A stretch of DNA of 13,113 nt from Acidobacteriota bacterium (lineage in GTDB: Bacteria > Acidobacteriota > Vicinamibacteria > Vicinamibacterales > UBA8438): the NCBI GenBank assembly GCA_005778315.1, contig SXOW01000520.1:1-13113 (forward strand). The letters are read 5' to 3'. Position numbers and translations under genes: made by a program. Below the pieces are notes generated by a model that was not told the origin of the DNA, made no database searches, and worked only from the letters and a program-made list of their open reading frames with translations. Below are positions 6,666 to 13,113 of this stretch, in pieces; positions within the stretch are counted from its first letter, which is position 1, and each line of letters opens with the position of its first letter.

Positions 6666-7871
6666 GTGCCCCTACCTCCTTCCAGGACACTGGTGCAACG
6701 CCCGGCCGACGCGGTCCTGACCCCCGGCTGGCGGTTTCTGGTGGCGTGGACCACCGCCTGGGCCGCAGTGGGCGTGGCCGTGGCGGCGGGAATCTCGTTC
6801 GGCGCCAGCGTCGAGCTCGGCCCGGTCCTCCGTCTGAGCCTGCTCTTCTCCCAAGTCGTCGGCTACAGCGCGTACGTGTCGGCGCGGCTGGTCTTTCCGC
6901 TCCTGGCCAGGTTGCCCTTCGCTTTGCGCCTGGTGCTCGACTCTTTGATCCTGTTGTCGGGGACATTCTTCGGGTCGATCGTCGCGGTCCTGATCGAACC
7001 GCTGTATCTGTTGGCGCAGTTTCGGATCGGTCTCCTGATCTTCACCGGCAACACGGTGCTGGCGGGACTGGTCGCCTTCTCCCTCGGCACCTACGACCGG
7101 ATGCGCCGACAGATCGAGTCGTCGTATCGCGTCCTCCGGGAACGCGACGCGCTCGAACGCGAGCTGGGGATCGCACGGGATGTCCAGCGCGAGCTGCTGC
7201 CACACGATCTTCCAGATATTCCAGGGTTGGAACTGGCTGGCATCTGTCGCCAGGCCATCGCGGTCGGCGGCGACTACTACGACTATCTGCCGCTTGGCCA
7301 CGGTCGAGTGGGGTTGGTCATCGCCGACGTCTCCGGAAAGGGAGTTCCGGCGGCCTTGCTCATGGCCAGCTTGCAGGCCTCCGTGCGGAGCCTGTTTCCG
7401 ACCGCGCTGGACCCAGGCACGCTCAACGCCAGCGTCAACAACGCCCTCTTCCGCGCATCGTCCGCGGCTCGGTATGCCACGGCCTTTGTCGCCAGTTTCG
7501 ATACCGAGACCAGGCGACTGTCCTACAGCAACGCGGGACACCTCCCGGCCATCCTGGTGGGCCGAGAGACCACGAACCGGTGCGATGCGGGTGGGTTGCC
7601 GATCGGCCTGTTCGAGGGCTCGACCTACGACACCGGAGGCCAGACGCTCGCACCAGGCGACCTGCTGGCGCTGTTCACCGACGGGGTCACCGAGGCTCCG
7701 GCGCCGGACGGCGACGAATTCGGTTCGACCAGGCTGGCCGATCTGCTGCGGGCCCGACGCGACCAACCGCTCGACGACATCATCCAGGCGGTGCTCGACG
7801 CCCTCCTCCAGTGGAGTGGCCCAGTCGACGCCCACGACGATGTCACCCTCGTCCTGGCGAGGGTGCGATGA
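6666..7871 (+). CDS. Membrane PP2C/SpoIIE (RsbU-like) Ser/Thr protein phosphatase
   Basis: This 401-residue protein starts at GTG 6666; no strong ribosome-binding site is seen and GTG 6693 is an alternative. Residues about 24-142 form four or more membrane helices. A coiled linker (about 143-175, YDRMRRQIESSYRVLRERD) leads to ARDVQRELLP and a SpoIIE-type PP2C domain. The metal-binding acidic motifs are all present: VGGDYYDY (200-207), IADVSGKG (219-226), LFTDGVTEA (336-344) and HDDVTLVLARV (390-400), plus NAGHLPAIL and GLPIGLF. RsbU-type phosphatases normally dephosphorylate STAS anti-anti-sigma proteins; none is encoded here, so the target is unknown. The membrane part is homologous to that of the kinase downstream. 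The stop overlaps the kinase start (ATGA). Confidence 0.92.
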   Translation: MPLPPSRTLVQRPADAVLTPGWRFLVAWTTAWAAVGVAVAAGISFGASVELGPVLRLSLLFSQVVGYSAYVSARLVFPLLARLPFALRLVLDSLILLSGTFFGSIVAVLIEPLYLLAQFRIGLLIFTGNTVLAGLVAFSLGTYDRMRRQIESSYRVLRERDALERELGIARDVQRELLPHDLPDIPGLELAGICRQAIAVGGDYYDYLPLGHGRVGLVIADVSGKGVPAALLMASLQASVRSLFPTALDPGTLNASVNNALFRASSAARYATAFVASFDTETRRLSYSNAGHLPAILVGRETTNRCDAGGLPIGLFEGSTYDTGGQTLAPGDLLALFTDGVTEAPAPDGDEFGSTRLADLLRARRDQPLDDIIQAVLDALLQWSGPVDAHDDVTLVLARVR

Positions 7872-8983
7872 CGGGGTCAGCCCCTGGCGCTCGCATCGCG
7901 CGCCAGCTGGTGCTCTGGGTCGGAGCCAGCAGCCTTGCGGGCCTCGCCATCGGGCTGGCCGTCGGCGTGTTTCAGGGCGGTGGTGTCGAGCGTCCGATTC
8001 TCGTCATCTCGGTGCTGTTCGGCAACGTGGTCGGGCTCACGGCCATGGTCGGGTCGGTCTGGCTGTTTCCGCGTCTTCGGGGCCGCTCGGGTCTGCTGCG
8101 GTTCCCCCTGCTCGTGCTGACGCTGCTTTCCGGCGCGGTCCTCGGCAGCCTGGCGGTGCTCGGCGTCTACCCGCTCTTCGTCCTGAACGAGCTGCGCCAG
8201 GCGGTCGGCGTCGTCGTCATCAACGCGATTCTGGCCCTGGTCATCGGCAGCGTGGTGCTCGGCTACGAGCAGATGCGACTGCGGCTGCAAGACACGTTGC
8301 GGGAGATGGAGGAAGTGCGACTGGTCGACGCGCGACTGCGAGAAGAAGCGGCGCGCGCCGAGCTGGCCGCGCTGCAGGCGCGTATCAACCCGCACTTCTT
8401 CTTCAACACGCTGAACACCATCACGTCGTTACTCGAGGAGGACGTGCGCGCGGCTGAGGAGTTGCTCGAGACGCTGGCGGACCTGTTCCGCTACGCGTTC
8501 GACGTAGCCGACACGGTCTCGGTCCCGCTGGCGGACGAGATTGCCTTCACACAAGGCTACCTGCGGATCGAGCAGGCTCGGTTCGGTGATCGACTGCGGG
8601 TCGTCTGGCGCGTCGACCCCAGGTCGCTCGCCGTCCGGGTGCCCGGTCTGGTATTGCAGCCGCTGCTCGAGAATGGCGTGGGGCACGGGCTGGCGCCGCG
8701 GGCACGGGGTGGCTGCATCGAGGTGACGACCGCGGTGGAAGGCTCGACGTTGCGCATCGATGTCCTCGACGACGGCGTCGGTCTGCCCGACGACGGTGGT
8801 CCCCTGATTCGCGACGGGCACGGCCTCGGGAACATCGCCCGCCGACTCGAGACCTTTTATGGGGGCCGCGCCACCCTCGAACTCTCCACGGCACCAGACC
8901 GGGCAGGAACCCGGGCCCGGCTCACCCTCCCCACGACACCGCTTGCCCCGTCCAGGCCGGAGGGCCGAGAGACTCCATCGTGA
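7868..8983 (+). CDS. LytS-type sensor histidine kinase (His_kinase family)
   Basis: ATG 7868 overlaps the phosphatase stop in ATGA, which fixes the start; the 371-residue product begins with a membrane domain. Hydrophobic segments span about 13-35, 44-68, 78-106 and 112-133, followed by a helical linker (about 134-170). The phosphoacceptor region reads LQARINPHFFFNTLNTI with His176, the hallmark of LytS/YehU-type kinases. ATP-binding boxes follow: PLLENGVGHG (N box, 265-274), DDGVGLP (301-307) and GHGLGNIARRL (317-327). It should autophosphorylate and pass phosphate to the LytTR regulator whose GTG overlaps its stop. The membrane domain matches that of the upstream phosphatase residue for residue in spacing, so both may sense the same signal. 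The ligand is unknown. The reading frame also extends upstream through the phosphatase gene, but only as shadow. Confidence 0.93.
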   Translation: MTGSAPGARIARQLVLWVGASSLAGLAIGLAVGVFQGGGVERPILVISVLFGNVVGLTAMVGSVWLFPRLRGRSGLLRFPLLVLTLLSGAVLGSLAVLGVYPLFVLNELRQAVGVVVINAILALVIGSVVLGYEQMRLRLQDTLREMEEVRLVDARLREEAARAELAALQARINPHFFFNTLNTITSLLEEDVRAAEELLETLADLFRYAFDVADTVSVPLADEIAFTQGYLRIEQARFGDRLRVVWRVDPRSLAVRVPGLVLQPLLENGVGHGLAPRARGGCIEVTTAVEGSTLRIDVLDDGVGLPDDGGPLIRDGHGLGNIARRLETFYGGRATLELSTAPDRAGTRARLTLPTTPLAPSRPEGRETPS

Positions 8984-9747
8984 CGTACCGTTGCGTCATC
9001 ATCGACGACGAGAAGCCGGCGCGTGACCGGATCAAACGGCTGCTCGCGGCCGCGCCGGACTTCGAGTTGGCTGGTGAAGCCGGCGACGCCGACGCGGCCG
9101 TCCGGTTGGTCGACGACGTGGCACCCGACCTCTGTTTCCTGGACGTGCAGATGCCCGAGGGCAGCGGCTTCGACGTGCTGAAACGGGTGCGGCACGTGCC
9201 GCATGTCATCTTTGTCACCGCATTCGACACCTACGCGGTGCCGGCGTTCGAGGTGAGCTCGGTCGACTATCTCCTGAAGCCGGTCGGGCGCCAACGATTC
9301 GCCCAGGCGCTCGCGCGAGCCCGGGATCGGATGGGCGACGCCGAGTCAGCCCGCCGGGTCCTCGACCAGCTCGATGAGTTGCGCCGCTCGATCAGCCGGG
9401 GCACCGACGAGCCACCCGTGCGCCCCGACCGCGTCAGCGTGCGGCGGGGCGCGGCGATCCTGCTGATCGATCCGCGCGAGATCGTGTGGTTCGAGGCCGA
9501 AGACACGCTCGTTTTCGCCAGAACCGACACCGGGCGATTCCTCGTCGACCAGACCCTGTCCGACCTCGAACGACAGTTCGACCGGCGTTTCTTCCGTGCC
9601 CACCGAAGCTGCCTGGTCAACCTCGCCCGGGTTGCCGAGATTCAGCCGGCCCACGCGGGCACCTACATCATCGTATGCCCCGGCGCGGGTACCGTGCCGC
9701 TATCCCGGCGACAGGCCCGCAAGCTCCGCGAAATCTTCCCCTGGTAG
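8980..9747 (+). CDS. LytTR-family response regulator
   Basis: GTG 8980 overlaps the kinase stop as GTGA, giving a 255-residue protein. The receiver domain (about 3-118) has Asp9/Asp10 (IIDDEKPARD), the phosphoacceptor Asp55 in LCFLDVQMPEG, Thr80 and Lys100 (LLKPVG). A linker (about 120-150) precedes the LytTR DNA-binding domain (about 152-253), recognisable by ILLIDPREIVWFEAEDTLVF, FFRAHRSCLVNLARVAEI and the end VPLSRRQARKLREIFPW. LytTR proteins bind pairs of direct repeats upstream of genes for surface or secreted functions. It forms a cognate pair with the kinase. The exported bactofilin-like gene 164 bp downstream is a natural candidate target, but no convincing LytTR repeat pair was found in that gap. 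Confidence 0.94.
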   Translation: MTYRCVIIDDEKPARDRIKRLLAAAPDFELAGEAGDADAAVRLVDDVAPDLCFLDVQMPEGSGFDVLKRVRHVPHVIFVTAFDTYAVPAFEVSSVDYLLKPVGRQRFAQALARARDRMGDAESARRVLDQLDELRRSISRGTDEPPVRPDRVSVRRGAAILLIDPREIVWFEAEDTLVFARTDTGRFLVDQTLSDLERQFDRRFFRAHRSCLVNLARVAEIQPAHAGTYIIVCPGAGTVPLSRRQARKLREIFPW

Positions 9748-9911
9748 GTTGCCGGGCGAGGCGCCTGCCGGGCCAAGCCGCACACGGCCGGCTGGTGTCG
9801 AATCCCGACCGCTCGCGTGCCAGAGACAACCGTTGACAAATGTGCGGTTGCGCCGCGCCCAACGAGGGGCCGACAATCGAGACGTCCTTTCAGAGACGTG
9901 GAGGCACGACC
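9748..9911 (+). promoter_or_regulatory. Gap between response regulator and bactofilin-like gene
   Basis: The 164-bp gap ends with a good ribosome-binding site (GGAGG at 9900-9904, 7 bp before ATG 9912). A perfect TTGACA lies at 9833-9838, but the expected -10 position about 17 bp further is GC-rich and not convincing. GCCGGGC is repeated directly near 9751-9777; no hairpin with a T-run follows the operon. Whether the downstream gene is co-transcribed or has its own promoter cannot be settled from sequence. Confidence 0.3.
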
Positions 9912-11048
9912 ATGGCTCGCACAACGCCCATCTGGTTGACGCTTGTCGTATCCCTCACCGCCGGACCGATGCCGGCAGCGGCTCAGCAGATGGATGCCGG
10001 TCAAACGGTACGGGTCCCGGCCGGAGAGACCCGCCAGGGGGATTTCTACGCCGCGGGGGAGTCGATCGAGATCGCCGGGAGCTTGGAAGGGGATCTGGTG
10101 GCCGCGGGGCAGCGGATTCAGACTACCGGGCCGATCGACGGCGACCTCTTTGCGGCGGCTCGCACCATTGACATTCGAGGCTCCGTCGGCGACTCGACGC
10201 GGCTGGCCGGTGAGCTCATCACCGTGGACGCCGCGATCGACGGCGACGTCGTGGTGGCCGGCAACCGGTGTCACCTGTTGGAGTCGGCCCGAGTCACCGG
10301 CGGCGTCAGGGCCGCGTGCGCGACTGTGGACGTCGATGGAACCGTGGACCGCAACCTGCGAGCGGTGGGCGGCGCGGTCACCGTGCGTGGCCGCGTGCGG
10401 GGCAACGCGCGTCTCCGCGCCGATCGTGTCGCGCTCGGCCCGGGCGCCCGTATCGACGGCAACCTCGACTACCGCGCGCGGACGCCTCTGAGCCCGGAGG
10501 AGGCGGCGCGGGTGGGCGGCACGGTCGTGTACAACGAGCTGATCGACGACGACCGGGCGTCGGACATCACGACCGGACGGCTGCTGTTCTGGGGTTGGCA
10601 GGCCGCCGCAGCGCTGCTGGCCGGGATCCTGGCGATCGCGCTGTTCCGCGGTCTCCTCCCTCAGTTGGCCGCGACGATCTCGGGGAATACGACGGTTGGC
10701 GCCCTGCTGGGCTTCGCCGCCTTCCTGGTCGTCCCCGCCGGCTCCATCGTGGTGATGGTCACGGTGATTGGGCTTCCAGTCGGCCTCGCCGCCGTGCTCC
10801 TGTTCCTCGTGGCCCTGTATGTGGCCAAACTCCCCGTGGCCCTCTGGACCGGCACACGACTGCTGACGCTGGCCGGGCGACCCGGCGCATCGCGTTATCT
10901 CGCGATGGCCGTCGGCATCGTGATGCTGTACGCGCTGTTCTCGATTCCCTACCTCGGGCGGCTGATCTGGCTGGTTTCGACCTGGCTGGGCCTCGGCGCC
11001 ATGGTTCTCACAGGTCGCGCCTATCTGCGCACCCGTTCGGAGGCCTGA
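9912..11048 (+). CDS. Exported bactofilin-like beta-helix protein with C-terminal membrane domain
   Basis: ATG 9912 is supported by GGAGG at 9900-9904 and by the signal peptide that follows (residues 1-24, cleavage after AAA), giving 378 residues. Residues about 43-188 consist of eight or nine repeats of about 17 residues with the pattern G-D-hydrophobic-A-A-G followed by an I-x-I strand (e.g. GDLVAAGQRIQTTGPID, GDLFAAARTIDIRGSVG, GDVVVAGNRCHLLESA), as in polymer-forming bactofilin folds. Residues about 224-370 are four or five membrane helices, followed by a short basic tail (YLRTRSEA). Classical bactofilins are cytoplasmic and lack a signal peptide, so this one probably exposes its beta-helix in the periplasm, anchored in the inner membrane. 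A scaffold or envelope role is inferred. It follows a signalling operon on the same strand. Confidence 0.82.
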   Translation: MARTTPIWLTLVVSLTAGPMPAAAQQMDAGQTVRVPAGETRQGDFYAAGESIEIAGSLEGDLVAAGQRIQTTGPIDGDLFAAARTIDIRGSVGDSTRLAGELITVDAAIDGDVVVAGNRCHLLESARVTGGVRAACATVDVDGTVDRNLRAVGGAVTVRGRVRGNARLRADRVALGPGARIDGNLDYRARTPLSPEEAARVGGTVVYNELIDDDRASDITTGRLLFWGWQAAAALLAGILAIALFRGLLPQLAATISGNTTVGALLGFAAFLVVPAGSIVVMVTVIGLPVGLAAVLLFLVALYVAKLPVALWTGTRLLTLAGRPGASRYLAMAVGIVMLYALFSIPYLGRLIWLVSTWLGLGAMVLTGRAYLRTRSEA

Positions 11049-11093
11049 CCTCGACGCCGGTGCTCTGGTGGTGTGTGAACGTGGAGACGCGAG

Positions 11094-12869
11094 TCAGTTT
11101 CGCGCGGGCAACGCAAACACGAACAGGTTGTTCCCGGCGCTCGGGCGAAGTTCCGGCGTCAGGCCCATGAAGCCGGAGGCGGTCGCGGCGCTGCCGGTGC
11201 TGACGGCGACATATTGACGGCCGTCCACCGAGAAGCTGATCGGAAAGCCGGTCACCGGCGACCCGAGATTGATCTCCCACAGCACGTCACCGGTGTCCTG
11301 ATCGAGGGCACGGAACCGCCCGTTGACGTCGCCGCCGAACACCAATCCGCCACCGGTCGTCACCAGCGACATGGTGCCGGCCCGCTGCTCGTGGAGCCAG
11401 GTCGTCCTACCGGTCTCGACCGAGATGGCGCGTACGGTGCCGAGCTGGTCCGTGCCGGGCGCGAGTTGGAACCTGGCCGCCAGACGGTAGATCGCGAGCC
11501 CACCGTCCATCGTCGCCACTACACGGGCGCAGGTGTTACGCAGCGGGTAGAACATGGTGTTGGTCAACGGACTGTAGGCGCCCGCTTCCCAGTCCTTTCC
11601 GCCGATCCAGGACGGGCAGGACAGGACTTCCTGCCCAAGCCCGGTGAACACGACCTCGGAGTTCTCGGTCACCGCGCCGGTGGCGCCGTCGATGTGGCTG
11701 ATGACGTTCTGGGCCACGGTCGGCGTGGCCCACAGAAACTCACCGGTCGCGCGGTCGAGCGTATACACGAGCCCGGTCTTCCCCGGAATCCCGGTAATCA
11801 CCTTCCTGGTCTCGCCGGGGCGCAACCGCGGATTGATCCACTCGACCGCGGTGGGGTCCGGAGCGACCGCGGTATCCACCAGGAGCCGTTCGAAGGGATG
11901 GTCGAGGTCCCAATGATCGATCAGATGCTGGTAGTACCACCGGATCTCGCCCGTGTCGGCATCGATCGCCAACGTGGAGTTGTGGTAGAGGTGCTTGCCC
12001 TTGGTGCCCCCCAGCATGAACTTCGGCGCGGGTGAGGTCACTGACGTCCCGGTGTAGAGCAGATTGAGTTCGGGGTCATAACTCGGCACCATCCAGGTGC
12101 CGACATGCTTCCGTTCCTCGAACGGCACCCCACCCCAGGTCTCGTCACCCGGCTCGCCCGGCCCCGGGATGGTGCGCCGTCGCCAGAGCTCAGCCCCGGT
12201 CTCGGCGTCGTGGGCGGTGATCACGCACGCCTCCGGCCCACCGAGCGCCAGGCAGCTGCGCCCGGAAATCACCTTGCCGTTGGCGACAATCGGTCCGGAG
12301 CCCTGAATCGCGGGGTGGGTCTCGTAGTCCAGAATCTCCGTGTCCCACGCGACCTCGCCGCTCGCGGCCTCGAGCGCAAACACGTGACCGTCGACACTGG
12401 TATCGATGATGAAGTTGCCGTAGATGGCGAGGTTCCTATTGTTCTCGGACAGGAAGCTGCCGGTTCGCCGATAGACGTCTTCCGGGTTCTGACGGCGGTG
12501 CTCCCAGATGAGGTCGCCGGTCGAGGCGTCAATCGCCTGGACGACGTCTTTCGGATTCGGCATGTAGAGCACACCGCCATAGGCGAGCGGTGTCCCCTGT
12601 TGGCTGCCGGTGCTCAGCGCCCTCGTCCAGACCATCCGCAGGTCGCCGACATTGTCCCGGGTGATCTGGTCCAGCGGACTGTAGCCCCACCCGTTCAGGG
12701 TACGACGCCACATCAACCAGTCGCCCGGTGCCGGGTCCTGCAGCATCGCGTCGGTGACGGGGACAAACGCCCGGGCCGGCTGCGCCTCGGTCGGTCGGGC
12801 CCCCGCGAGCGCCAGGACCAGCGTCGCCAGCGCCACGGCCCGGTGTGTGACGTGCGGTCTGCGACGCAT
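11094..12869 (-). CDS. Periplasmic PQQ-dependent (quinoprotein) dehydrogenase
   Basis: ATG 12869 is preceded by GGAGGA (complement of 12878-12883) and followed by a signal peptide (cleavage near TEA, 27-29); an upstream in-frame ATG at 12920 gives only a basic extension. The 591-residue protein shows beta-propeller tryptophan-docking repeats (AIDASTGDLIWE, ALEAASGEVAW, AHDAETGAELW, AIDADTGEIRW, TLDRATGEFLW, ALDQDTGDVLWE). Active-site features seen are Glu214 in GGPEACVITAHD, the DHWDLDH motif with Asp321 and Asp323, and GGKDWEAGAYSP. There is no vicinal Cys pair as in methanol dehydrogenase and no CxxCH haem motif, so electrons must pass to a separate cytochrome. The substrate is probably an alcohol or aldehyde, not determinable here. 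It converges with the bactofilin-like gene with a 45-bp gap and has operator site C 120 bp upstream. Confidence 0.9.
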   Translation of the reverse strand: MRRRPHVTHRAVALATLVLALAGARPTEAQPARAFVPVTDAMLQDPAPGDWLMWRRTLNGWGYSPLDQITRDNVGDLRMVWTRALSTGSQQGTPLAYGGVLYMPNPKDVVQAIDASTGDLIWEHRRQNPEDVYRRTGSFLSENNRNLAIYGNFIIDTSVDGHVFALEAASGEVAWDTEILDYETHPAIQGSGPIVANGKVISGRSCLALGGPEACVITAHDAETGAELWRRRTIPGPGEPGDETWGGVPFEERKHVGTWMVPSYDPELNLLYTGTSVTSPAPKFMLGGTKGKHLYHNSTLAIDADTGEIRWYYQHLIDHWDLDHPFERLLVDTAVAPDPTAVEWINPRLRPGETRKVITGIPGKTGLVYTLDRATGEFLWATPTVAQNVISHIDGATGAVTENSEVVFTGLGQEVLSCPSWIGGKDWEAGAYSPLTNTMFYPLRNTCARVVATMDGGLAIYRLAARFQLAPGTDQLGTVRAISVETGRTTWLHEQRAGTMSLVTTGGGLVFGGDVNGRFRALDQDTGDVLWEINLGSPVTGFPISFSVDGRQYVAVSTGSAATASGFMGLTPELRPSAGNNLFVFALPARN

Positions 12870-13113
12870 CTGGCGGCTCCTCCGTGTCTGTGTCATTGGC
12901 CGGGAACAACTGGACCTCAACCGGGAATAGTCTACCGCTGGCAGCCCGTGGTGAAACCCCGCGTCGCACCGAGCTCCACGGGGCAGACAGTAAGCAATTG
13001 CTCACTCGCACGCAGAGCCAAAGACTTCAGGCTCGTCTGATCTCTGCGATAACCTGTAAACGGTTGCCCGAATTTGGGATCACCATGGTGCCACACTGGT
13101 TTTCAGAGTGAAG
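12870..13113. other. Leader/upstream region of the PQQ dehydrogenase gene
   Basis: This 244-bp stretch carries the leftward ribosome-binding site (12878-12883) and operator site C (12990-13005). From about 12985 to the right edge the base composition drops visibly towards 50% GC, as in promoter regions. No clear -35/-10 pair is seen for the leftward gene. The open frames crossing it have no family features; a rightward gene may begin beyond the edge. Confidence 0.4.
12990..13005 (+). promoter_or_regulatory. Candidate repressor operator, site C
   Basis: GTAAGCAATTGCTCAC is the most symmetric of the three copies: seven of eight base pairs of the dyad match, the only break being the same A/C position seen in site A. 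It lies 120 bp upstream of the PQQ dehydrogenase start, in the lower-GC leader. A TetR-like repressor encoded outside the window is inferred. Confidence 0.55.

Noticed and set aside
6672..7835. 387-codon leftward frame opposite the PP2C phosphatase
   Set aside because: It is complementary to a gene with all phosphatase motifs, and the product has no recognisable family features.
6632..7867. In-frame upstream extension of the histidine kinase to ATG 6632 (783 residues)
   Set aside because: The added part is the phosphatase gene read in another frame; the ATGA overlap and the membrane domain starting at 7868 fix the real start.
9829..9852. Possible LytTR direct repeats (ACCGTTGAC and GCGGTTGCG) before the bactofilin-like gene
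   Set aside because: The second copy fits the LytTR consensus poorly, and the GTT cores are 15 bp apart rather than the usual 21-23 bp.
11049..11104. Small hairpin CGCGA/TCGCG in the convergent gap as a bidirectional terminator
   Set aside because: The stem has only five pairs, overlaps the stop codon of the dehydrogenase, and has no T-run on either side.
12884..13111. 75-codon rightward frame at the right edge
   Set aside because: It has no ribosome-binding site or family features and runs across the leader and operator of the PQQ dehydrogenase gene.
1..13113. CRISPR arrays, insertion sequences, tRNA or rRNA genes
   Set aside because: No regularly spaced repeats, transposase motifs, terminal inverted repeats or RNA-gene signatures were seen on either strand.

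Overview
The window is GC-rich (roughly two-thirds G+C by eye). Its gene content suggests a soil or marine Acidobacteriota of the Vicinamibacteria type: secreted proteins with a W-G-x-P-D-L-Q-G-V start, a periplasmic PQQ dehydrogenase, LytS/LytTR signalling and TetR-style palindromes. The taxonomic call is inference; there is no rRNA or tRNA gene here.

Layout. (1) Bases 3-1073 (+) hold the 3' part of a gene ending in an FkbM-type methyltransferase domain, open at the left edge. (2) Bases 1116-1457 hold a fragment of a VOC/glyoxalase-type protein that breaks off against the 3' end of the next gene. (3) Bases 1462-3858 (-) encode a Suv3-like DExH RNA helicase. (4) Bases 3948-4919 (+) encode a secreted protein of unknown function, closed by a strong intrinsic terminator at 4940-4981. 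(5) Bases 4981-5994 (-) hold a paralogue of that secreted protein, broken by an out-of-frame internal deletion, then a 48-residue one-helix membrane protein joined by an ATGA overlap. (6) Bases 6095-6586 (+) encode a truncated metallo-beta-lactamase-fold protein. (7) Bases 6666-9747 (+) form a tight three-gene signalling operon: membrane PP2C/SpoIIE-type phosphatase, LytS-type histidine kinase, LytTR response regulator, joined by ATGA and GTGA overlaps. (8) Bases 9912-11048 (+) encode an exported bactofilin-like beta-helix with a C-terminal membrane domain. (9) Bases 11094-12869 (-) encode a periplasmic PQQ-dependent dehydrogenase, convergent with the previous gene.

Two observations stand out. 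First, the phosphatase and the kinase in the operon carry the same N-terminal membrane domain: about 95 residues align without gaps at a constant offset, with about 33 identities counted by hand. One sensory module therefore appears to have been duplicated onto two opposite types of output enzyme. Second, a 16-bp imperfect dyad of the form GTAAG-N6-CTCAC occurs three times, each time in front of a gene or gene remnant (VOC fragment; the divergent secreted-protein/MBL pair; PQQ dehydrogenase). This suggests a small regulon under one TetR-like repressor encoded elsewhere. Three of the genes beside these sites are broken, so part of the regulon seems to be decaying, unless the breaks are assembly errors.
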